From Chitinophagales bacterium (lineage in GTDB: Bacteria > Bacteroidota > Bacteroidia > Chitinophagales > Saprospiraceae), in assembly GCA_022360175.1 (NCBI GenBank), contig JAKSDI010000276.1, forward strand, positions 1 through 51,832: DNA of 51,832 nt, in the 5' to 3' direction. Shown here in pieces: positions 14,786 to 22,726 of the stretch. Numbering within the stretch: position 1 is the stretch's first letter; each line of letters begins with the position of its first letter. The notes beneath the pieces are model-generated. The model searched no databases. It saw nothing but the letters and a program-made list of their open reading frames with translations, and was not told where the DNA came from. The translations under genes were made by a program, and so were the position numbers.

Positions 14786-17569
14786 TTGATGATGAAATAC
14801 ATCCTAACAGGATCTGTCAAAAAATCTCTAATAGGTTTATCGATATTTACATTATTTGTACTTCTTATAAATTGTGCAAGAGACAGATTGTTTGTTGACT
14901 CCCAACATATAAATTATGAAATCCTAAAGGAGGTTTATCCTGAGATTTCGGATGCTTATGACGACTTAATCGCAATAGAAGTCATAAAAAATGAGCCAGA
15001 AAAAAAAGCTGAAACGAGCCTGAAAAACCTTTCTAAAAAGACAGAAACGTTGAAGAATAAAATAGGTTCGGATCAATTCGAGGAGCAGATCAATCAATTA
15101 ATTAATAAAGCTAGAATTGATCATAACATCCCTAGAGAATATCTGGACCCTGCAATAGATAAGCTACAGGAAGCTGCTCTTAACAAGAATCCAGACACTG
15201 TTTCCATGTTTTTGGTAGAAGCTTATAAAGCATTCACGGAACCATTAAAATCTACAAACATAGAGTCCTTTAGACAAAAAGTGCAGCTAGCAGAAATTGC
15301 TAGGGTAAAAAGAGAAGGTATTCCAGTGACAAATATCAAGAACAGCTTTGAAGAAGAAATAAAAAAGCAACAACCGGATATACAGGAGATTCTGGAAAAT
15401 AGTGACCTCAGCAACAACTTAGATGATATTAATAGTCATTCTACAGAAGGTATTAAAGCATTAAACGAGCTTAAAGATTCAGGGCTAGAATGTATCCAAA
15501 TGACCTTGTCTACTCGCTATTCTACCCAGGAAGCCTATGCTATTGCTAGTATTATTGATCAAAATACGAATGAAAACAATGGGATTTTTCATCCAGAAGA
15601 GACAAAAAAGGCTATTACAAGCATGGTCAAAAATAGTGGGGGCACCTATGATGACCTGATTGCTTCAATTGAGCATTGCCACATAAATATGGTACTTCCC
15701 AATATCCCCAATTTTTGCGGTACCATAACAGACATCATACAAGAGAATAGCGATCCAAGGGAATTATCTGATGCTCAAAAAACGGAATTTATTGAACAAG
15801 CTCCTCAAGCATTGAAAGAGATAGAGGACATGGGGAAGGAATTGGATAAAATAGATCGCCAGCTCAAGAAGGAATTTGAACAAAAACAGCGCAAGCTGGA
15901 AAACATCATTAATCAGCAATACAAAATTGAAGAACTGAGAAAAAGATTTCAGTGCACGAAATGTGAAAACGACGCGTACAGGGCGGAGCATCTAGAAAAA
16001 TGTATAGAATGTGATTTGCTAAAGGAGAAAGCCAGGCAGTTGAAGGAAAAAAGAGAAAAAGTAGAAAAAGAAATCAAGGAGATAGAGAATCGAAGAAAAA
16101 AAATCATGAAGTTCAAATTGTCTTTAGCGGCTTTAGCCTTAGCTATAGCTATAGCCTTAGCAGCTATGGGGCAGTGGCAACTCGCGGCGGGTGCTTTTGC
16201 CTTAGCGATGGCACTATCTACTGGAGGAGGAAGTGTTGGCGGAGAGGGTGGAAATGGTGGTGATGGGTCTGGTGATGGTACGGAGTATTATTCTGAATAT
16301 GGTAAAGGGGCAGGCGGAGGCAAAGGAGGCGATGGACAGACCGATGATCCAGTTACAAATGGCCCCAAGAGTGGCGATGGACAGACCGATGATCCAGTTA
16401 CAAATGGCCCCAAGAGTAGCGATGGACAGACCAATGATCTGGGTACAAATGACCCCAAGAGCAGTAATGGACAAACGAATGATCCAGTTACAAATGGTCC
16501 CAAGAGTAGCGATGGACAGACCAATGATCCGGGTACAAATGACCCCAAGAGTAGCAATGGACAAATCAATAATCCAGGTGAAAACGGAGATAAAACTGGT
16601 AAAGAGTCACAAAAGAAAAAAGGTATCAAAAAGGGAAGTAGTTTTCATTCCATTCCTGGAGATGATTGGACTGCACCTAAACCTTTCCAAAACAGCTATT
16701 ACGAGGTGACTTACGTGGGTAACAAAGTACCTGCTATGGAAGGAGTAAGATTTTTATTGAATTTACCCCGTCCAGATAAAGTAAAAAGCCTATGTGGAGG
16801 AGATGCTAAAAATCAGATTTACACAGGGATACTGAACTCAGGACAAATGTTTAAAACCATATTAGTGGAGGAAAAGGAATTTAAGCGGGATAAAAGCAAT
16901 GCAATCCGAAAGCTAGTAGAAGATCCCAGTTTGTTGCTAATGGAATGCAAAGATGACCAAACGGATAAAGCATGCTGTGATCAATTAAAGGAGAGCCAAG
17001 CAAAGATTCTTGATCCCACCCTTCTTAAACGCCCTGAAGTATCTAAAGAATTGAAGGATCAAGATGAGCCTACTCCAAATCCAACCCCAGTATCAAAAAA
17101 GAAGCCAGTCAATCCTGATATACTTCCAAAGGCAGATGTCCAAAAAATGAAAAGGCTTTCGGCGAAATCCTTGAGGAAAGCAGAAGCTATTGATGACCCA
17201 AGTTCTAATACTTTCAGAAAAATGGAAAGAGATGGAGCAACCTATTTTATTGGCTTTTCTTTGGAAGACCCTCATAATGAGATAGAGATATATAAAGTAG
17301 GTCCAGATGGGAATAATCAACTAGTGGCAAAAGCACTAAGAAATCTGCCTGTACATGATAATGGTGAAATAAAACAAGGGTTAAAGGTCCATATAAGTAA
17401 AATTTGTGCCATAGAACCCCCTACTGGTAAGCCTAGAAAACTCATAGGAGTAGATGCTTCCGGTGAAGCCATTACTTACGAGTTAGTTGAGGGAGATTAT
17501 CCTACTGGAACCTTGCCTCCAGGTAAATATATTTGGCGAACAGGGGTATCCAAAGCCTGTAAAAATTAA
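14786..17569 (+). CDS. large membrane-anchored scaffold with coiled coils and tandem repeats
   Basis: A 927-residue protein, first gene of the tight motor operon. The N-terminal hydrophobic segment (15-30) ends LLINC, either a non-standard lipobox (Asn before Cys30) or a membrane anchor. Residues 35-440 are charged and helical, with coiled coils and a CTKC ... CIEC pair at about 390-410 that could bind zinc. An Ala/Leu-rich hydrophobic stretch (about 445-480) could be a helical hairpin in the membrane. A glycine-rich linker and six 15-residue repeats of the type GQTNDPGTNDPKSS (about 516-605) follow. The C-terminal 320 residues are globular with several cysteines. No family is recognised. The next gene starts after five bases. 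It could be the cell-wall-spanning or surface arm moved by the motor (inference). Confidence 0.7.
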   Translation: MMMKYILTGSVKKSLIGLSIFTLFVLLINCARDRLFVDSQHINYEILKEVYPEISDAYDDLIAIEVIKNEPEKKAETSLKNLSKKTETLKNKIGSDQFEEQINQLINKARIDHNIPREYLDPAIDKLQEAALNKNPDTVSMFLVEAYKAFTEPLKSTNIESFRQKVQLAEIARVKREGIPVTNIKNSFEEEIKKQQPDIQEILENSDLSNNLDDINSHSTEGIKALNELKDSGLECIQMTLSTRYSTQEAYAIASIIDQNTNENNGIFHPEETKKAITSMVKNSGGTYDDLIASIEHCHINMVLPNIPNFCGTITDIIQENSDPRELSDAQKTEFIEQAPQALKEIEDMGKELDKIDRQLKKEFEQKQRKLENIINQQYKIEELRKRFQCTKCENDAYRAEHLEKCIECDLLKEKARQLKEKREKVEKEIKEIENRRKKIMKFKLSLAALALAIAIALAAMGQWQLAAGAFALAMALSTGGGSVGGEGGNGGDGSGDGTEYYSEYGKGAGGGKGGDGQTDDPVTNGPKSGDGQTDDPVTNGPKSSDGQTNDLGTNDPKSSNGQTNDPVTNGPKSSDGQTNDPGTNDPKSSNGQINNPGENGDKTGKESQKKKGIKKGSSFHSIPGDDWTAPKPFQNSYYEVTYVGNKVPAMEGVRFLLNLPRPDKVKSLCGGDAKNQIYTGILNSGQMFKTILVEEKEFKRDKSNAIRKLVEDPSLLLMECKDDQTDKACCDQLKESQAKILDPTLLKRPEVSKELKDQDEPTPNPTPVSKKKPVNPDILPKADVQKMKRLSAKSLRKAEAIDDPSSNTFRKMERDGATYFIGFSLEDPHNEIEIYKVGPDGNNQLVAKALRNLPVHDNGEIKQGLKVHISKICAIEPPTGKPRKLIGVDASGEAITYELVEGDYPTGTLPPGKYIWRTGVSKACKN
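16331..16600 (+). repeat. 45-bp coding tandem repeat, six units
   Basis: Units start at 16331, 16376, 16421, 16466, 16511 and 16556, exactly 45 bases apart. Each encodes 15 residues rich in Asn, Asp, Gly, Pro and Thr. Units 3-4 and 5-6 resemble each other as pairs, which points to a 90-bp second-order duplication. The last unit is diverged. Long shadow frames on both strands across this stretch are a by-product of the repeat length being a multiple of three. Confidence 0.95.
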
Positions 17570-17574
17570 GAGAT

Positions 17575-18150
17575 ATGTCCATTTCACTATTAGATGTATT
17601 GTCTTGTGGTCTAGCAGTGGTGGTCATACTACTTATCATCGCCTTAAATACAGGAAAAGGCTATGATAATAATCCACAAAAAATAAGTGCTGTTGAACTA
17701 ACATTGAATGGAGTATATGATTCTCCTACTAACGTAAAAGTAACTTGGCAAGATCAAGAGGAGAGGTGCTTCATAATGCCTATTTCGAGGAATTTATCCA
17801 CGATCCAATTGACAGATATTATTGATTCTTTAGGAAATTTTTTTCAATCAAACTGCTATGCCCCCAATTTCGGTTCGGAGAGTACTTCAAAAACCCAAAA
17901 ATATGACTTCTTATTCCATCCCAGCAGTAAGGGAATGCAGCTAGAGATGAATTTCTATTCAGATTTGGGCTTTGCTATAGAAAGTCGGATGACTAATGTG
18001 TCCAAGGGGAAGATGATCCCACGTGCTAAAAGAATGGACGGTCTAACAGGGAGCATTGATTTAAAAATCACTTACAGGAGTGGGGTGATTGTACGGCTTA
18101 TGCAAGGTGAACTGGAATTAGCGAAATGGTTTTTGAAAAATGTTAAATGA
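17575..18150 (+). CDS. ExbD/TolR/MotB-like stator protein, first paralogue
   Basis: A 191-residue bitopic protein. A very short cytoplasmic tail leads into one membrane helix, SLLDVLSCGLAVVVILLII, with the acidic residue Asp7 near its inner end. ExbD (FIDVM...) and MotB carry their proton-binding Asp in the same place. The remaining 165 residues are extracytoplasmic, ending LMQGELELAKWFLKNVK. There is no OmpA-type peptidoglycan-binding domain. The start overlaps nothing; the end overlaps the next stator gene by four bases (ATGA), implying coupled translation. It lacks clear full-length similarity to ExbD, so the call rests on the helix motif, size, topology and the ExbB-like gene in the same operon. 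Confidence 0.65.
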   Translation: MSISLLDVLSCGLAVVVILLIIALNTGKGYDNNPQKISAVELTLNGVYDSPTNVKVTWQDQEERCFIMPISRNLSTIQLTDIIDSLGNFFQSNCYAPNFGSESTSKTQKYDFLFHPSSKGMQLEMNFYSDLGFAIESRMTNVSKGKMIPRAKRMDGLTGSIDLKITYRSGVIVRLMQGELELAKWFLKNVK

Positions 18151-18674
18151 GAAAGCGAGCAAAAAGAACGTCATTCATCCTGTCCTTTTTGGATGTATTG
18201 AGTAATGCCTTAGCGGCGGTATTCATATTAGCTATGGTCAAGCTTCAGCCAGATGTGCCAGGTACTTTTACGGGGGGGCTATATTACATCCAGGTGGATC
18301 GAGAAATCCCCTCTCTGGCTGATAGCTCACTCATGTTGGCAACTAAGTTTGGAGGCATTGATGAGTTTGCTCATGAACCGGAGGAGTATTTATTACGAGA
18401 TACTCGCCTGATTATCACTTCAAGCTATGCCAAGCAAATCTTCCTAAAGGAACCAAAGTTGAACGAGTTTGAAGATGTGTTTTGCTACCTGCAAGATCCC
18501 GACTTTAGTCGTAAAGGAGCATGTATTAGTGTACAAATTAAACTACCAAATATAGATGTGAAAAAGACGATTTGGTTAGATGAGAACAATGAATTTAGAA
18601 CACATTTTATCCAAAATGGCCGCATTCAAAATGAAGCATTTACTGATTGTCTTCCTATTACTGATCCAATCTAA
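18147..18674 (+). CDS. ExbD/TolR/MotB-like stator protein, second paralogue
   Basis: A 175-residue bitopic protein. A basic tail (MRKRAKRTS) gives an inside N-terminus. One membrane helix, SFLDVLSNALAAVFILAMV, has Asp16 in the position of the ion-carrying Asp of ExbD and MotB. The extracytoplasmic part of about 135 residues differs from that of the preceding paralogue. The helix motif S(L/F)LDVLSxxLA is shared by both proteins. It starts within the stop of the upstream gene (ATGA) and its 3' end overlaps the next gene by 44 bases. The two would be expected to pair as a heterodimer inside one ExbB-like pentamer (inference). Confidence 0.65.
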   Translation: MRKRAKRTSFILSFLDVLSNALAAVFILAMVKLQPDVPGTFTGGLYYIQVDREIPSLADSSLMLATKFGGIDEFAHEPEEYLLRDTRLIITSSYAKQIFLKEPKLNEFEDVFCYLQDPDFSRKGACISVQIKLPNIDVKKTIWLDENNEFRTHFIQNGRIQNEAFTDCLPITDPI

Positions 18675-20535
18675 TATTGGAGTAGCTCAAGATTGGAAAT
18701 TTATGTCTTCCAAGGATATGAAATCATTGGGAATTACTAGTGTTACAGGAAACCGTTTCATACACGAACGATTGTGGCAGTTGCATCAGTACAAACAAAA
18801 AACCATTGGTTCCAGCCTTTTTGTCCAAGTAAATTCTAATGGTGATTTCCAGGATCGAGTATTATTTATGCCCAATAACTTCTTACTGCTAATCTTTAAA
18901 TCTAATGGAGAAATTAACTGGGTCATGACTAAAATAGTATCTAGCTATTGGCAAAACACGGCGGATGCTATCTACAATCAAGAAATTCAAATTCCTTTTT
19001 TTTCTGAACCTAGAAGGGGGCTTACTTTACAAGAACAAAACGCACTTTCCAGTCTATTTAATCGAATCAAGTCGGTATACTGCTCCATTGATGAAGCATC
19101 AAGAGAGGAAATACAGAACAGTTTGAAAGAATATTTTGGAGAAGAAGAGTTGAGTACTACTTATAACGAAGTAGTGAAAAAATACCTAAAGGCAAAAAAA
19201 GAGTACGAGACATTTATAAAAAAGTATAACCAGGAAGTAGCCAAGTATGAAAAAGAGATGAAGGCTTATGAGACCAGGCTGGAAAAAGCAAAGCAAGAGT
19301 ATGAACAATGGGTGAAGGATGACAAGAGGTATCATATACTTAAAGGGAAATACGATGAGTATCAGAGAAAGTTGGAAGCCTTTCGCAGTGGATTATCCAG
19401 TGGTTCTGCCCTCTTCTCAAATCTGAAAGCCATCTATGATTTTGCAGATCATCAAAAAGTCTATTTCGTAGATCAGGATAATGGTTTTATTGCTTATGAG
19501 CATATCGTTCACAATACGTACAACAATAGTGTCTATAAGGACATACTATATCAGCTTAAGGGGATGAATCTAGGCACGCAGATACCTGTAGGCAAAGAGA
19601 TTGTAGGTTTAAGCGTGGGAATATTTCCCCTCGGCGCATCAGATGTCATCCCTGCTCCAAAGGGGATACGCCTCTTACCATCAGTACTAACTTATTACGG
19701 TCTAAAAGAATATAAAGAAGAGACACTTAACGTAAATACTCCTGTTCCACCAGCGAACCCAGAAGAGATAAAAGCACCAAGTATTAAAAAGCCGCAGGCT
19801 AGTAAAGGGCCTAAAAAACCAGAGCTAGAAAAGGGAGAAACGCTAATATCTACACCTAATGTAACAGAAGAAGATTATCAAAGAGGGCTTACAGCCTGCC
19901 CGCCCATATTGAGTAAAGGTCTATTCGATTTTAGTGCAGGCACTAAGGATATTAATACCTATATTATAGATGCTCCAGAAGCGACTAGCGTTCAGGATTG
20001 GTTACTTTTTACAGGCGGGAAATGCCACAAATGTCAAGGCTGGAAAAAGAGTTGGCTTACTGAATTGTATTCTCCAAAATACCAGATAGGCATAAGGATT
20101 AATAAGGTAACTGAAAAGATAGGAGCATTAACTAATCCTGAGCATACTCTCGACAGAGATCAAGTACTTAGTAATATCTATAGGGCTTACCAGCTCGCAA
20201 TTAGAGGTGTAATCCACAACAATGAACTGAAGTACCTAGGTAAAGATGGATTCACCTATAGCAAATCAAATGGCATAAAAGTATTAAACCTAAAAGGACA
20301 GGAAGTCAATTATCAGCCTAGGACACTACCCGCTAAATCAATTTTTGCATTTGAAACATGGCAAAAGTTATTCTGTAGATACCCTCTGGATATTTCAGAC
20401 ATTTTCATGGATGATGCTATCGTCAGTGAGCTCTTTGAAGATATTGCTGAAGGGAAGCATCATTGGATATCCTATTATAGACAAACTCCACTGGCCTTTT
20501 TGGCGAAATATTGTGAAATCATCACTAACAAATAA
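18631..20535 (+). CDS. exported coiled-coil protein of the motor operon
   Basis: A 634-residue protein with a signal peptide starting at the ATG at 18631 (MKHLLIVFLLLIQS, cleavage after GVAQ). An upstream ATG at 18580 would bury the signal peptide and lengthen the overlap with the stator gene. Residues about 176-253 are a strong Lys/Glu/Tyr-rich coiled coil (KAKKEYETFIKKYNQEVAKY type). A proline-rich stretch lies near 375-415. A CHKC pair near residue 465 may bind metal or form a disulfide. The C-terminal 170 residues are globular. It has no T9SS domain and no known family. With its size and coiled coil it could be a periplasmic arm connecting the stator proteins to the scaffold (inference). 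Confidence 0.65.
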   Translation: MKHLLIVFLLLIQSNIGVAQDWKFMSSKDMKSLGITSVTGNRFIHERLWQLHQYKQKTIGSSLFVQVNSNGDFQDRVLFMPNNFLLLIFKSNGEINWVMTKIVSSYWQNTADAIYNQEIQIPFFSEPRRGLTLQEQNALSSLFNRIKSVYCSIDEASREEIQNSLKEYFGEEELSTTYNEVVKKYLKAKKEYETFIKKYNQEVAKYEKEMKAYETRLEKAKQEYEQWVKDDKRYHILKGKYDEYQRKLEAFRSGLSSGSALFSNLKAIYDFADHQKVYFVDQDNGFIAYEHIVHNTYNNSVYKDILYQLKGMNLGTQIPVGKEIVGLSVGIFPLGASDVIPAPKGIRLLPSVLTYYGLKEYKEETLNVNTPVPPANPEEIKAPSIKKPQASKGPKKPELEKGETLISTPNVTEEDYQRGLTACPPILSKGLFDFSAGTKDINTYIIDAPEATSVQDWLLFTGGKCHKCQGWKKSWLTELYSPKYQIGIRINKVTEKIGALTNPEHTLDRDQVLSNIYRAYQLAIRGVIHNNELKYLGKDGFTYSKSNGIKVLNLKGQEVNYQPRTLPAKSIFAFETWQKLFCRYPLDISDIFMDDAIVSELFEDIAEGKHHWISYYRQTPLAFLAKYCEIITNK

Positions 20536-20543
20536 TTAACAAA

Positions 20544-21752
20544 ATGGATAAAATATACAAACATTTAGGCGTCGCCATTTTGGTCATTCTGCTATTCTCT
20601 ATTATACTGACAATAGGCCTACTCACTATTATTGATATATCAACTTTCGATTGGCAAAGTGAGCGTTTTGAAGAAGAACTCAAGAAAGCAATCATAGATA
20701 AATCTCAATCTTTTCAAATCGAGGACATAGATATTAATGGATGCTTTTTATACAAAGAAGCTTCTAACCAAGAGATCAAGCTATGCCCTTCCGTAGAAAA
20801 AAAAGACGAGTCGGTATTCATCAATATCAATACGATCCGATTGAATGATACGATCTCATACCAATTAGCGGAGAGCAGTTACCACTTCTTTCTCGGACGC
20901 TCTACTTTAATTGGAAAAGGGGAAAGTATTCGAAGCCAAGTATTTCGACTAGGCTATGAGCTGAATAAGTTAGAGGAAAACGAAGCAAGGGAAGATAGTG
21001 CCAAATCGGGCTTTAGGTGGCTGCAATCCGTGATTGAAGTATTGAAAGCTTCTTCTCGGATGAATACTAGGTTGGTGGGTTGGGTACAGTTAATGATTTA
21101 TCTGTTTTCCATGATTGCCGTAGCTTTAATGATTGTAGATATTTCATTCGTAAAAAAAAATCAAAAAGTATTCAGGAATATAGACTTTTTAAAATCCAAA
21201 GTAAACTACCTTCCTGAGATTAATCTGCAAGAAATAGAAGAAGTGAAAGATGATATAAAAGCAGGGCTTCAGCAATTTAGTTTTCATCGTTCTTTTGAAC
21301 CACCTATAGTCTACGATTCCTTAAAACCTAGTTTGGATATGCTCTCTACTTATAAAAGCGGAAATGTTAATAGAGGGGAATTACTCCAAAGTGTAAACAC
21401 TATTTGCGAGGGTGTAGAAAACCGTCTCGAAAGGAGATTTCAAGTATTGAGGTATTTTGTAATGACAATTCCGTCGCTCGGTTTCATAGGAACTATCATA
21501 GGAATTAGCGAAGCACTTGGCTTAACCAGTCGCTTGACCGGAGATAGTCCAAATTATGAAAAAATATTTGCCAACGAATCACTTGGTCAAAGTCTCAACG
21601 TAGCATTTGATACCACTCTGGTAGGGCTCATTGCTAGTATCCTATTAAGCTTCTTTATTGATTGGCTAGAAAGCTGGGAATTGAATTTTACCAATATTGT
21701 GCGAGAGAATATTATTAATAGGCTTTCGCCAATAAAAAAAGTCGTTGAATAA
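20544..21752 (+). CDS. MotA/TolQ/ExbB-family proton channel with added N-terminal domain
   Basis: A 402-residue inner-membrane protein. The C-terminal part is the MotA/TolQ/ExbB domain: helix about 304-330 with MTIPSLGFIGTIIGISEAL and helix about 350-377 with SLNVAFDTTLVGLIASI, which keeps the conserved Thr of the ion path. A third core helix lies at about 188-212 (LMIYLFSMIAVALMIV). In front is an extra N-terminal helix (10-33) and an extracytoplasmic domain of about 150 residues not found in ExbB, TolQ or MotA. It starts eight bases after the coiled-coil gene and its stop overlaps the next start (TAATG). It should form the pentameric channel energised by proton or sodium flow. Confidence 0.85.
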   Translation: MDKIYKHLGVAILVILLFSIILTIGLLTIIDISTFDWQSERFEEELKKAIIDKSQSFQIEDIDINGCFLYKEASNQEIKLCPSVEKKDESVFININTIRLNDTISYQLAESSYHFFLGRSTLIGKGESIRSQVFRLGYELNKLEENEAREDSAKSGFRWLQSVIEVLKASSRMNTRLVGWVQLMIYLFSMIAVALMIVDISFVKKNQKVFRNIDFLKSKVNYLPEINLQEIEEVKDDIKAGLQQFSFHRSFEPPIVYDSLKPSLDMLSTYKSGNVNRGELLQSVNTICEGVENRLERRFQVLRYFVMTIPSLGFIGTIIGISEALGLTSRLTGDSPNYEKIFANESLGQSLNVAFDTTLVGLIASILLSFFIDWLESWELNFTNIVRENIINRLSPIKKVVE

Positions 21753-22717
21753 TGAGGACATTGATCTATATAATAGGCATCTTTTTTTTATTGACAATAG
21801 GTTATTGCACATTAATTACAATAAATTCAGATGAAAGGGAATTACCTAAAAGTATAGCACTGGAATGGAATTACAACATAAGTAATGATTCTTTGTCAAT
21901 AATATTTCAAGGTGGAACCACCCCATATGATTTCTCTCTTCTTAAGAATGATTCTTTGATTATAGAACAAGAATTCGTCGAAACTGGAGAATATTATATT
22001 GATGCCTTCGATGGTAGCTCTGGAGAATATGAAATCAGAATTATAGATGTTTCACATGTAAATACGGAACAATATTTTAGTATTAGAAGTAAAAACGAAG
22101 CTGTTGAAAAGCAGGAGCCAGACAGTATTATTCAGACATTAGATACACTCCTATGTTGGAATTTTAAGACAAAGGATGCCATGCTTAATAAGTTAAAAAA
22201 TATCTATGCTCGGTTTGATGGTTATCGATACAAGGTAGGTACATCGATTAAAAGTAATAGAGATACTATTGGTTTAGAAACACAAATTCGTAATGGGCAA
22301 GGATTATTCATTGACTCTTTAGAGAATACTATTCAAACAAGGCCTAGTAAGAGAAGTGATATTAGAAACACATATTTCGTTAGGGAATATTTTGAACACA
22401 TCTATAACAATGAAAGATATGACCATGTCAAAGTAGAAATTGATACAGCAAGCATCTATATAATCAATGAATTTGAATTTGATACTTTGCAGGGGATTTG
22501 GAAAGGAAAAGTATCTTTTAATATTACCTATGAAGGAATTGAACAGTGGGAAGTTAGGAAGGATATAATTGAGATGGAAGAAAAAGTAGTTTTTGTAGAT
22601 GGAAATCTTCGCGAGGGAGATGTTTTTATTAAACCCAAAAATTGTCGAACTGGCAGTTCATATGTAATTAATGGCTGCTGTGATATATACTTAGGTGATA
22701 TTATAACTATAGAATAA
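21752..22717 (+). CDS. membrane-anchored extracytoplasmic protein, shares C-terminal domain with its neighbour
   Basis: A 321-residue protein with an N-terminal hydrophobic anchor or signal (residues 4-25). Residues about 38-105 look like one small beta-sandwich domain (IIFQGGTTPYDFSLLKND, resembling SprB/Ig-like repeats). The last 110 residues (YFVREYFEHIYN ... WKGKVSFNITYEG ... YLGDI) match in order the C-terminus of the 547-residue protein encoded next. The pair CC in NGCCD is near the end. Start and upstream stop overlap by one base, implying coupled translation with the channel gene. Function unknown; probably a periplasmic partner of the motor. Confidence 0.65.
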   Translation: MRTLIYIIGIFFLLTIGYCTLITINSDERELPKSIALEWNYNISNDSLSIIFQGGTTPYDFSLLKNDSLIIEQEFVETGEYYIDAFDGSSGEYEIRIIDVSHVNTEQYFSIRSKNEAVEKQEPDSIIQTLDTLLCWNFKTKDAMLNKLKNIYARFDGYRYKVGTSIKSNRDTIGLETQIRNGQGLFIDSLENTIQTRPSKRSDIRNTYFVREYFEHIYNNERYDHVKVEIDTASIYIINEFEFDTLQGIWKGKVSFNITYEGIEQWEVRKDIIEMEEKVVFVDGNLREGDVFIKPKNCRTGSSYVINGCCDIYLGDIITIE

Positions 22718-22726
22718 TCAAATGTT

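Noticed and set aside
16214-16709. Overlapping genes on both strands of the scaffold repeat
   Set aside because: The repeat unit is 45 bases, so stop-free frames persist automatically; the products are low-complexity and lack start signals.
17575-21752. T9SS gliding motor GldL/GldM
   Set aside because: GldL has two membrane helices and no MotA/ExbB motifs of this kind, GldM is about 500 residues, and GldK/GldN neighbours are missing.
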